From Macrosoma leucophasiata (taxonomy: Eukaryota; Arthropoda; Insecta; Lepidoptera; Hedylidae): a DNA stretch of 64,000 nucleotides. The translations under genes were made by a program, and so were the position numbers. Below the pieces are notes generated by a model that had not been told where the DNA came from, made no database searches, and was given only the letters and a program-made list of their open reading frames with translations. This document shows positions 54,994 through 64,000 of this stretch, piece by piece; the stretch's first letter is position 1; every line of letters begins with the position of its first letter. Where the stretch lies: positions 5,022,001 through 5,086,000 of the forward strand of contig JAWQUS010000030.1 of assembly GCA_036365455.1 (NCBI GenBank), written 5' to 3'.

Positions 54994-55487
54994 TTTCCGA
55001 TCAGGAATAAATCCTTGGAAACCCCATCTCTTCCTTATAATAATAAATAATGGCAACCCATATAATGATACGTCCCACTGCTGTGCACGAGTCTCTCCCC
55101 TTTTTGGGGCGAGGCCTGGAGCTTACTCCACGTTGCTCCAGTACGGATTGGTAGAGGTGGGTGGGTTAGTGGCCAACCCGCTGTCGGATGTTTTCATACC
55201 GCCCATAAGGCCTCCGACAAGGTTTAACGACTGCTATCTGTCGATAGCAACTGGGACCGACGGCTTAACGTACCCTCTGAAGCACGGAAACGCGCATTTA
55301 ATTTGCTTCTAGCGTTCACCCATCACACTACCCGACCGCGCCCGTAGTGCTTAACCGAGTAGATCGCTTAAGATCTACACCACCCGCGGGGCCATGCGCG
55401 CTTCAATCATCAAATTCATCTCTTCCTAATTGGTGACTATTAGGAGGAGATGGGGTTTCCAAGAATTTTTCCTAGGACCTTAAGCAT
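54994..55487. repeat. Hairpin element interrupted by family C
   Basis: ccttggaaaccccatctc before the C copy pairs with gagatggggtttccaag after it. Rejoined, the arms would form a stem of about 36 bp with a short loop. The C copy sits in one arm near the loop. Confidence 0.7.
55036..55416 (-). mobile_element. Family C SINE with 5S rRNA-like head, complete
   Basis: Flanked by CATCTCTTCCT at 55025-55035 and 55417-55427. On its own strand the head (positions 55313-55366) carries GGTTAAGCACTACGGGCGCG and GTGATGGGTGAACGC. These align with the pol III control region of animal 5S rRNA (GTTAAGCAACGTCGGGCGCG ... GATGGGTGACC). The body has a long GC-rich part and the end reads gcagtgggacg ... gggttgccattattt with an ATT-rich tail. 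No coding. Confidence 0.85.
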
Positions 55488-55669
55488 TACCTACTATTGC
55501 TAGTAGTAGCTAAAGTGAAACGACATCGTTGATTTCAACCATAGGACTTCAAATGTGTATAGTTAGGTACAACAATATAGGAACAAAAGAACAATACATA
55601 CGTTACACTTATTCACACTAGATGTCACTATAAGTGTGAAATAGTACTGTAAATAATGCAAATGTAAAT

Positions 55670-55876
55670 TGATGCAGAGGCCCAGGAAGACCAAGACTGA
55701 TCTACCATGACCAAATAGGTTGAGTACTGACTGATGGTGGGGTCAAAAGTCTTAGGAATCGTGCATGTATAAAGAGAATGATGAATGTAGATGAGGCACG
55801 AGAGGTGTTTCAGAACCAGGATATCTGGCGCTCTACACTCTTTGGCTACCCCGTTACGGACCTGTTGTGAAGATAC
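55670..55876 (+). mobile_element. RTE-like LINE 3' fragment
   Basis: gcagaggcccaggaagacc to gacctgttgtgaagatac, about 10 percent changed from the intact copy. 5'-truncated. Confidence 0.85.
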
Positions 55877-56371
55877 ATAATTAAATCAATATTTTTGTAA
55901 GCTGCATGCTTATTTGATATCATTGTTACATAAAGACGTGTAACATGTTCATTTGAACGATATAACGAATTTATTGCTTCGATTACAACATGAAGTATAA
56001 GTTATACTAGGAGTACATAATATCATTATGTACTGTTATTATGTTATGTAGGTACATGCCTTAAGTTGTGTATTTCAAACGAACATACCAAAACAGAATC
56101 GTGTTGTTTATAATATTCAAACAAAACAAAATCGGAATCAGTTCGTGACACTAGTGCTGAGTGCACACCGCCGTAAATAATAACGCATGTCGCTGTGTCG
56201 CGATAACTGGCGACAAATAGTCGGGGCGACATCAGCGACAAAACGCTGCGGGTGTGGACACGTCTGAGTTATGGCTGGTGGTTAGTGTTCCTAGATTGGT
56301 AGTACTGTTTGTGATGATGATTTTATGTTAAGTTTATACAGTTTGTTGAAATAATAGGTTGTTTCCAATTG

Positions 56372-56629
56372 AGCTCGTAGGCACCACCGCATTACCTGAT
56401 ATACTTGCCCGCTAAATGGTAGTGTTCAGCACTATCGTATTCCGGTCAGGTGGTAATGTACGGCCCTGTAATTTCCGGTACAGAGGCATTACACCTTAGG
56501 CCTTAGAAGTGGTAACGCACCTACATTTTGACCTCTGGTCTTTGTGTGGGTGTCTTTAGGCTGCAGTCATCACTTAACATCAATGTGAACTGCATGCCTG
56601 TTTTTCACTTTCATTACATTAAAAAAAAT
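56372..56629 (+). mobile_element. Family A1 copy, head truncated
   Basis: Starts at gagctcgtaggcaccaccgc and ends cattacattaaaaaaaat. Confidence 0.9.
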
Positions 56630-56654
56630 AGATAAATGCAGTAGTAGGCTCACT

Positions 56655-56780
56655 GTGGTTATCTATAGGTACTAATATTATAAAGTGGAGAGTTTGTTTG
56701 ACCGCGCTCCTTTCAGAATCTACTATTTCGAGTTAAAAATCTTTCTGTGTCAATTAAAAGGTCTATTTATTAAGGAGAGT
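56655..56780 (+). mobile_element. Helitron-like 5' fragment
   Basis: tactaatattataaagtgg and gtttgtttgaccgcgc match the start of the element at 1688. End not found. Confidence 0.4.
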
Positions 56781-57324
56781 TATGGAACATATACATCGAG
56801 ACTGGCTTCAAAACAATATTCAACAGTAAATTCATTTAACTCCAAGATTTCAATAAGGATTGTTATCTTTTTTATGAACCTCTTAATATCCAAGATAATG
56901 GATTTTCAAAATGAAAATATTTATTTATAAGTGCACATTGGAGAATACATTTAATACATACGTTTTAACAAGCGAAACGTTGCAATTATAATTCTATGTC
57001 CAATGTCCACTCAAATCAAACATTATCATGTCATAATATGGACACGGAAACAGAAATGTCAAAGTTGCATACACCATTTAAATGTCAGACACAACATTCA
57101 CGAATGGACTTAATTAGGACACTCGTGTGTACACCGCTCAATATCGACAACTTGGTCTGTACTATGACGTCTTATTGCGATTCGATCGTTGAGGAATCTA
57201 AACTTTATTGGTCATTTTAATCATCATCATCACTCCAGCCATAAAACATACTTGCTTGATTGCAGTGGAGGTGGTTTTATCAAAGGACATTGCTGCCCAT
57301 ATTTTCTTATTGCTCTTACCTACT

Positions 57325-57595
57325 TTTTTATGTAATGGAAGCGGCAATCAAGCATTCAATTCACATTAATGTTTAGTTATGACTGCAGCCTATAGACACA
57401 CAAAGAAGAGGTCAAAATGCATATGCGTTGCTACTCCTGAGGCCTAAGGTGTTATGCTTATGTGCCGGAAATTACAGAGCCGTATACCAGACCGGAACAC
57501 GATAGTGTTGAACACTACCATTAAGCGACAAGTATATTAGATAATGCGGTGGTGCCTACGCCCGCGAGCTCCGTCACTGGAGCTCTACCACCAGT
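57325..57595 (-). mobile_element. Family A1 SINE copy, full length
   Basis: tatgtaatggaagcggc to ctctaccaccagta with a short gap near ccgtataccag. Confidence 0.9.
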
Positions 57596-57796
57596 AAAAT
57601 TTCGTGTACTGTGGTAATAGGTCATGGTTTACCCTCTGTTTGTCTCAAATAGGGGTGTGTTAACTCGTATTTTCGGCTATTAATATGGGCATAAAGATGT
57701 TTGTATGGCATATTTATGTGTTTATGAGGAAACTTTAGTAGTGTGTTACTGCGTCGTAATTGTAACTTGAAAAGTACTTTTGAATGTTTTTTCACT

Positions 57797-57972
57797 TTGT
57801 TTTTTATGTAATGATAATGGTAAACACGCATGCAGTTCACATTGATGTTAAGTGATGATGACTACAACCTATAGACACTTACACAAAGACCAGAGGTCAA
57901 AATGTAGATGCGTTACCACTTCTGAGGCCAAAGGTATTATGCCTCTATGCCGGAAATCACAGGGCCGTACAC
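57797..57972 (-). mobile_element. Family A1 copy, head half missing
   Basis: Tail to cacagggccgtacac, then unrelated gttcaccgttcactgtgg. Confidence 0.85.
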
Positions 57973-58054
57973 TGTTCACCGTTCACTGTGGTGAATGTGT
58001 TGATTCGCTGTTAACTGTGGTGAACAAAACGCTTTTTTGGCATGTAGTTAATAT

Positions 58055-58130
58055 GCCTCAGTAGTCTAGTGGTCGCAGATAATTACTGCTACGCTTGGGT
58101 GCTGGGTTCGGTATTCGGTAAGTTTTCATT
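58055..58130 (+). mobile_element. Family D tRNA-like head fragment
   Basis: cagtagtctagtggtcgcag and ctgggttcggtattcgg; the B box is slightly altered. Confidence 0.6.
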
Positions 58131-58255
58131 TGTTACAAGAAGTAAAAATTATCATAATGATTTACCTATTAGTGGGGTCAAATTCAATATACTTTGATTA
58201 ACTTAGGTATTCACTGTCAATGTGAACTGTAAAGTGTATTGATATTGGATACTAT

Positions 58256-58470
58256 CTGTGCCGGCGACTTCGTCCGCGTGGCATTTAACAAAATTTTTTT
58301 TCAGTGTCTACCTACGCGGGCGAATTTGTGGGTACAACTAATATAATGTACCTAATTCTTAAATAAAAGTCTAAGTTATTATATGAGCTATTTGCTAGTG
58401 ATGATTCTCGTCAAAATCGGTCCAGCCGTTCCCGAGATTAGCGGGAACAAACAGACAGACAGACAAAACA
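58256..58470 (-). mobile_element. Helitron-like or LINE-associated repeat fragment
   Basis: gccggcgacttcgtccgcg at the left, then ggtccagccgttcccgagattagcg and cagacagacagac at the right. Familiar as moth repeat ends; class uncertain. Confidence 0.4.
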
Positions 58471-58860
58471 TTGTAAAAAATGTTTTTTTGGTATAAGTAC
58501 CGTGTACAAACTCCATTTTGTAAAGAAATCGGAGACACTAGCCCGAGAATATGCATTTGATATTACGAGCAAATCGATGGCCATCATAAAACGATACATG
58601 TATTGTTGCGAGCGGCGTATGGGACATAAAGGAGATGCGCAAGCGCACGGTTAGCGCATGTAGCGCGCACAAAGGCAGACTCGCAAAATGCTGCGTTTAC
58701 TGAGCCATGTGGTATATGGGCAAAATGTAGATATTCCATGCGTTTCTAATTTTCTGTTAAAAATTACTTTATTGAATTAAGAACACAAACTGGTGGTAGA
58801 GCTCCACTGACATTGCTCGCGGGCGTAGGCACCACCACATTACCTATTCCCAATACTATT

Positions 58861-59079
58861 TGACGACCCGGTTAGTCCAGCGGTGGGAGAATACTGTTTG
58901 ATTCGGAGGGTCGCGGGTTCGATCCCCGCACCGGGACAAATGTTTGTATGGCCTACAGATTCTGATATTTGTTTCGGGTCTGGGTGTTTGTGTATGTGTT
59001 GTACAACGACACCCACGACACAGGTTTATACCTACTGTGGGGCTTTGAGTGTAAGATTATTTTATATATATTTTTTTTA
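58861..59079 (+). mobile_element. Family E SINE, complete head
   Basis: GACGACCCGGTTAGTCCAGC (A box), GGGTTCGATCCCCGCACC (B box), acceptor-like CCCGGT/ACCGGG, body ttgtatggcctacag, T-rich end. A short tRNA-like cloverleaf can be drawn. Confidence 0.82.
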
Positions 59080-59148
59080 CTCTACCTCTACTTTATTACT
59101 TCTAAATGGTAGTGATCAGCACTATCGTGTTCCGGTCAGGTGGAAATG

Positions 59149-59448
59149 TCATCATCATCATACCAACGAAAAAACGTCCACTGTTGGAAAAAGCCTTCCT
59201 CAAAAACGCCCACAACAGTATCGTGCGTCATAAGGGAAGAATACGCCATAATCGCCACGCTTGGCAGGCGGATTGGCGATCGCAGTGGCGGTAGTTTTTA
59301 TAGCAGGACGCTGCTGCCCATTCCGCGTTGTTATTTTTACTACCACCCGTTGCTACCGCGTTTTTTTTTTATTGGAATGGTTTAACCGACCATTATTCAT
59401 TTTACTGACTGCACTGCTAGTGGGGTCATCACGTCCCGACGCCATAAT
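59149..59448 (-). mobile_element. Family B SINE inside A1
   Basis: Starts with catcatcatcat (its GAT tail on the other strand) and ends cacgtcccgacgcc. Duplication AGGTGGAAATG / AGGTGGCAATG (59138-59148, 59449-59459), one mismatch in 11. Confidence 0.88.
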
Positions 59449-59574
59449 AGGTGGCAATGAACGGTCCTATAATATCTGGATGAGAGGTATAATACCTTAG
59501 GCCTCAGGAGTGGCAACCCATCTAAATTGGAATCTCAGGTATCATGTACGTGTTTATAGGCTGCAAGTCATACT

Positions 59575-59866
59575 TGTTTTATATTATTTCGCATTAACAC
59601 ATGCTTGTGAAATATATTTTTATTTTTAAAGAAAAATGGAAAGAAAAACTAGCATTTGGTAACTTGCCTAACTAGCATAGTTGGTAATAGATGGCGCTAC
59701 TGCTACCATAAAGCAATGCAATAGATGTGAAGGAAAGATTTGACAAATCGGGCAGGGCTTCAGTAGCTCAATTGGAAGAGCGGCTGGACTAGATTCCCAG
59801 TAGGTCGCGAGTTCAAGCCTCGCCTGAAGTCAAATTTTTCTTTCCATTTTCCTTTAAAAATAAAAA
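59575..59866 (+). mobile_element. Family F element, left arm reduced
   Basis: Flanked by the 13-bp duplication TGCAAGTCATACT (59562-59574, 59867-59879). Keeps the outer ends (tttatattatttcgcatt, aagaaaaatggaaag and its inverse) and one tRNA-like sequence at 59757-59830, but the left tRNA-like arm is deleted. Confidence 0.88.
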
Positions 59867-59944
59867 TGCAAGTCATACTGTAGCCAACCATCAAAGTAAA
59901 TTTCATGAAAAAAATATTGGTAATACCAACTAATTTATGTACAA

Positions 59945-60432
59945 CTCCGTAGACGGAACATAAAAACGTAGGCATCACCACATTACCTCATTTGCTTTTC
60001 GCTGAACGGTAGTAATCCGTACTACTCGTATAAAGGCATGCTCCGATGGTTCGGGCATATAGAAAGAATGTCGAATGAGCGAATGACTAAACAGATATAC
60101 AATGCGAATGTGGATGGTTGCAGAGGCCCAGGAAGACCAAGACTGACCTACCATGACCAAATAGGTCGAGTTCTGTTTGATGGTGGGGTCAAAAGTCTTA
60201 GGAATCGGCGTGCATGTATGAAGAGAATGATGAAGGTAGACGAGGCACGAGAGGTTTGTCAGAACCGGGATATATGGCGCTCTACACTCTCTGCCTACCC
60301 CGTTAGGGACCTGGCGTGAAGATACATACATACATACATACTCGTATAATGCTGCCGTCAGGTGGTAATGAACGGCCACGAACAGTTTGGTAAAGATGCA
60401 TAGCAGTTTCGACCACAGGAGTGGCAACGCAA
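59945..60432 (+). mobile_element. Second, diverged family A copy split by LINE
   Basis: tagacggaacataaaaacg ... gctgaacggtagtaatccg before, and gccgtcaggtggtaatgaacg ... ggagtggcaacgc after the LINE fragment. Confidence 0.7.
60034..60339 (+). mobile_element. 5'-truncated RTE-like LINE with 10-bp duplication
   Basis: Duplication ACTCGTATAA at 60024-60033 and 60340-60349. 306 bp of LINE 3' end, open in the LINE frame (GMLRWFGHIERM to YPVRDLA), then (CATA)n. Very close to the intact copy at 43-46 kb. Confidence 0.93.
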
Positions 60433-61058
60433 AACGTAACAAGACAGAAATATTTAAAAAATATATATCTGTGATCAAAAATCTTTCAACACTTCTACCA
60501 AAAGATGCCCACAGCTGGACAAAGCCCCAAAAACTCTAAAATCCGTGTTAATCGAACTTTTGTCCGAAGTTCTAATTGGACCTCTTGAAAGTTACATAGC
60601 AAATTAAAATACCTAAAAATAGTGATCGTCCACTATTTCTGGTGCAACGACTCCCAAGAATCCCAATGAACTTTGTAGCATCTGCAAAATTCGCCCATAC
60701 CCTACATTTCTATGCATGGCTATTGAATAATCTATGAAATTGTCATGCACATGCCGACCACAGATAAATAATGCGGATCAGATAACTCGTGTCGCAGTAA
60801 TAACATATTATTGTAGTAATGCACTGTTTTGTCTCAGCAGAATAATCTATAATGGTAAGAAATGCCATTTCGCTAGGAAATTGTCGATATTTTCTGTGAC
60901 ATTGTATTATAGGAATTTTTAAATGAAACGGTCATAGACAATCACGTACGTAGGTATAATAGTACAGCACAATAGCAATTTATTATTCTATGTCATGTTT
61001 TTGTCAAAGAATATCTAAAAGACGTGTGATACGTACACTTTTGTTGTAAATAAAAGAC
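60433..61058. other. Unassigned DNA
   Basis: No gene. gatgcccacagctggacaaag near 60505 is reminiscent of a LINE/B 3' end on the other strand. Confidence 0.4.
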
Positions 61059-61262
61059 GACCCGGTTAGTCCAGCGGTGTGAGATGACCGTTTGATTCCA
61101 AGGGTCGCCGGTTCGATCCCTACACCGGGACAAATATTTGTATGGCCTACAGATATTTATTTCGGGTCTGGGTGTTTGTGTATGTGTTGTATGTGTACAA
61201 CGGCACCCACGACACAGGTTTACACCAACTGTGGGGCTGTGAGTGTAAGCGTATTTTTTTAA
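61059..61262 (+). mobile_element. Family E SINE, complete
   Basis: gacgacccggttagtccagc head with A and B boxes, body and T-run end, little diverged from the 12.4 and 58.9 kb copies. Confidence 0.85.
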
Positions 61263-61310
61263 TTCAGTGAATTCGTATAATTAAAATAATGTAAGATAGC
61301 ATGTTTCTTA

Positions 61311-62002
61311 CTGATGGTAGAGTTGCAGTGTAGGAGCTCGAAAGTGTCAGCCACCGCATTAGCAAATCTATCTGCCGCTCTTTGACTTTAAGTAATGTCA
61401 AAGCTGCCGTCAAATCGTGGTATTGAGCATTATCGTGTTCTGGTTACATGTAAGTGTACGGCCCTGTAATGACTATCACAGAATTCAAATGATTGATTTC
61501 AAATTGGTCTACAAGGACACTTTTGCACTGTCGGGTTTCAAGCTACATATGACCTATAACAAGAAACGCAACGACCATTTCACAATCTGCACCATAGTAA
61601 ACATAAGCCCATTCGACCTCAATGAAATAGCCACAAAAGAAAGCACATGCACATCTTTCAATAATTTTACCAAATTCATCATACACTTAAACAGTTTAAT
61701 CAGACATAAAGCTTAAAAAAAAGGAATATGCACAACCAGATCAAAAAAAAAACAATAAAGTTGCGCGTATACACTCGCGAAAACTTTGTTATGTATAACC
61801 AAAAAAATATGCCTCTTCGGGAACGCACTAGGATCCAAAAGGGTTAAAAAAAACCTATTACCTATACTAAATGACTTATAAATAATTAAATAGGTCTATT
61901 GGATACCAATTTAATAATAAAGAGCGATATAACAATTCAAGTCACAACCCACATCAATGTGAGCTGCATGCAACTTTGCCACCTTATTTACATAAAAAAA
62001 GC
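61311..62002 (+). mobile_element. Family A2-like copy with a 460-bp insert
   Basis: Head part 61311-61484 (tgatggtagagttgcag ... gtaatgactatcacag), tail part 61945-62002 (catcaatgtgagctgcatg ... ttacataaaaaaa). The middle is replaced by unrelated DNA holding a coding-like fragment. Confidence 0.75.
61485..61715 (+). other. Coding-like fragment of unknown family
   Basis: The frame from about 61491 (MIDFKLVYKDTFALSGF...) stays open for 75 codons to a stop after LIRHKA. Its amino-acid make-up looks protein-like and unlike the SINE-derived frames nearby. Followed by two A-rich runs, which could be a poly(A) remnant. I do not recognise the family; it may be a captured gene piece or part of an unknown transposon. 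Confidence 0.4.
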
Positions 62003-62525
62003 CTTCGCCAAACACGCCCAACAGTGTTTGGGGAAGACAACAATCGCCACGCTTGGCGTGCGGATTGGCAATCGCAGTGGCGGTAGTTTCATCACAGTAA
62101 CTAAAGTAAGTAAAGACGGAGCTCGCGGGCGTAGGAACCACCGCATTACCTAATATACTTGCCCCTAAATGGTAGTGTTCAGCACTATCGTGTTCCGGTC
62201 AGGTGGTAATGTATGGCCTTGTATTTTCCGGCACAGAGGCATAACACCTTAGGCCCCAGGAGTGGTAACGCATCTACAATTTGACCTTGGTCTTCATGTA
62301 AGTGTCTATAGGCTGCAGTCATCACTTAACATCAATGTGAACTGCCAGCTTGTTTTCCACTTCCATTACATAAAAACAAGGTGCTACCTCTTGTGTTTTG
62401 CACTTACTACCGCCCCATTGAAATGGTTTGACCACCACTGTTAGGTTGACTGTCAGCACTAGTGGAAAAATTATCTTCCAGAAGAAGAAAATTCTTCCGT
62501 TAGTGGGGGTCGTCACATCCCGACG
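62003..62525 (-). mobile_element. Family B copy split by family A1
   Basis: B 3' part at 62003-62103 (aagccttcgccaaacacg ... gcggtagtttcatc) and 5' part at 62395-62525 (ccattgaaatggtttgacc ... cgtcacatcccgacg), with A1 between. Confidence 0.8.
62112..62380 (+). mobile_element. Family A1 copy, head slightly truncated
   Basis: gacggagctcgcgggcg to ttccattacataaaaac. Confidence 0.9.
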
Positions 62526-63530
62526 ACTTACATACCTTTAATGCGTAAATACATTCATACTTAGTGTTGAAGCCTCTTAATTTTGGTTCTTCATTATTTT
62601 GTCCCTCTGGATTGAATGCCTAATGGCTGATGTGTGTCGCTAACACTAATTTGATTTGCCGGGCGTCCAAAGAGTTTTTACTTGGCCTAATAAGAATAAG
62701 CGCGGCCATGACTGACCAAAGCAATATTTTAAAGAAAAAAGTTTATTTAAAAAAACAATTGTAGAAAACATATTATATGATGATTTTTTCATTACCTACT
62801 CTCTTAACTTGTCAACTGTTAACACACGATTTTATAATAATTTAAAATCTGTGAATTTTCACTGAGATTTGTGCCCTTTAACCTAATTCCGAAGTTATCG
62901 GACTTAGGTTAAAGGGCTGGAAGCTGGTGGAGATCAATTTATGGTCGAAGAAGACGCCGGCGTCGAGAAGTAAACACCAAACCTGACCACGTGCGTCGTC
63001 AAGAACAATAACCAGATCTGCGGTACCTCGGTACAGTCTTCAATTTTGGTGAGTGGCTTGCACATTTGTTATTGGGGTGTTTGATCCGGAGGGATAGGTG
63101 ATTTGGTGCCGAAATTTTGGGAGTAATCATTACTATACCCAGGCGGATCATACCGCCTTGGAGTGGACTATTTACACGTCCCACTACTTAGTAAAATACA
63201 GGCGCAAAAGCACAATAGTCGGTTACAATGTTGCAACCATTGTCCAACAGTATCAATAACTCATTAATCTGCGAAATAGACAATCGGCGACCTATTGTTT
63301 CACTAATTAGCTGTTACACGTGACATTTCACATGTTATGCCGTGCCCATGTGGTAAGTGCAAATTGCTATCTGGTTCTACTAATTAGAAGTCCAATTTGC
63401 TTAGATCGGTTGATTACTTTAGTAAAAGCTTACACTTGGAATAGTATTTATTTGTTTTTAACAGGGTGGTAAATTTTGTTAACATTTTTATGTGAAAATG
63501 GTACAACATTTTATACTATTTTTTTTAAAT
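62526..63530. other. Unassigned DNA with a hairpin at 62873-62917
   Basis: 20-bp arms (62873-62892, 62898-62917) with one mismatch and a 5-base loop. No gene recognised. Confidence 0.55.
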
Positions 63531-63798
63531 TATGTAATGGAAGTGGCAAACAAGCATTGATGTTAAGTGATGACTGCAGCCTATAGACACCCACACAAAG
63601 ACCAAGGTCAAAATTCAGACGTGTTACCACTCCTGAGGCCTAAGGTGTTATGCCTCTGTGCCGGAAATTACAGAGCCGTACATTACCACCTGACCGGAAC
63701 ACGATAGTGCTAAACACTACCATTTAGCGGCAACTATATTAGGTAATGCGGTGGTGCCTACGCCCACGAGCTCCGTCACTGGAACTCTACCACCAGTA
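63531..63798 (-). mobile_element. Family A1 SINE copy
   Basis: tatgtaatggaagtggc to ctctaccaccagta; lacks the short catgcagttcaca segment next to the tail. Confidence 0.9.
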
Positions 63799-64000
63799 AA
63801 ATTAGTTAAAATTTATTATAATAGATTGTAATTCCTTTCCCGCATTACTGAACGAAAGCACTACAGTAATTCCATAAGGAAATCAAACAAAAATTAATTG
63901 TGGTTTATATAATATTAACTTTTCATTGTGGTTACTACTTTCAAAAGTCAGTTGCAACAATGCAAGCCGAAGATATCAAAAAAATCAACGGCCAATTTAA

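Larger units (their letters stand above)
58789..59918 (+). mobile_element. Family A1 host copy split by three later insertions
   Basis: A1 pieces lie in order at 58789-58846 (head), 59098-59148 (aaatggtagtgatcagcac ... caggtggaaatg), 59449-59574 (aggtggcaatgaacgg ... ggctgcaagtcatact) and 59867-59918 (tail, decayed). Gaps hold E, B and F copies. Confidence 0.85.

Noticed and set aside
56145..56275. MITE with gtgcacaccgc / gcgggtgtggacac ends
   Set aside because: The ends are only loosely inverted and no target duplication is visible.

Overview
The window looks like a gene-poor, repeat-dense stretch of an insect nuclear genome, most probably a moth or butterfly. The evidence is AT-rich spacer DNA, a BEL/Pao LTR retrotransposon, an RTE-like LINE, a mariner, a Penelope-like element with a GIY-YIG nuclease, and several SINE families whose layout I recall as common in Lepidoptera. 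That species-group call is inference; no host marker gene is present. I found no host protein-coding exon and no genuine tRNA or rRNA gene. All long reading frames belong to transposable elements.

For reference I name the short retroposon families A to F. A is a SINE-like unit of about 280-300 bp with an A-tail. It has two main subfamilies, A1 and A2, plus a diverged A3, and more than 30 copies or pieces in both orientations. B is about 300-320 bp and ends in GAT repeats; it shares its 3' end with a LINE. C is about 380 bp and its head resembles 5S rRNA. D has a tRNA-like head (TAGTCTAGTGG) and a tail ending in gtgaagttacg. E has a tRNA-like head (GGTTAGTCCAGCGG). F is an unusual palindromic element carrying a tRNA-like sequence.

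Layout. 1-14 kb: A and D copies, a long-TIR MITE (2.6-3.1 kb) and a hAT-type MITE with an 8-bp duplication (5.6 kb). 14.3-16.7 kb: a head-to-head Penelope-like element with 377-bp inverted ends and a 12-bp target duplication, plus decayed relatives. 16.7-25.5 kb: A, B and C copies, local duplications and many small hairpins. 25.7-26.3 kb: a palindromic F element. 26.38-33.02 kb: a BEL/Pao retrotransposon with identical 406-bp LTRs whose polyprotein lacks the reverse transcriptase core and has one in-frame stop. 33-42 kb: mostly unassigned AT-rich DNA with MITEs and a mariner (36.4-37.7 kb) carrying two nonsense codons. 42.1-46.0 kb: two RTE-like LINE copies tail to tail, one with a 1034-codon open frame and a perfect 11-bp duplication. 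46-58 kb: sparse repeats, a retroposed sequence of unknown origin (52.9-53.3 kb) and a complete 5S-derived SINE (55.0-55.4 kb). 58.8-60.4 kb: a dense stack of nested insertions. 61.3-64 kb: more A copies, one interrupted by a coding-like fragment.

The elements interact mainly as parasites and targets. LINE-type machinery appears to have mobilised families A, B, C and F (target duplications of 10-13 bp and A-rich or simple-repeat tails). Families repeatedly insert into each other, and many copies later acquired short inverted duplications. The most notable points are the recent RT-deleted BEL element, the 5S-derived SINE, the palindromic tRNA-bearing retroposon, the Penelope-type inverted structure and the recurrent snap-back hairpins.
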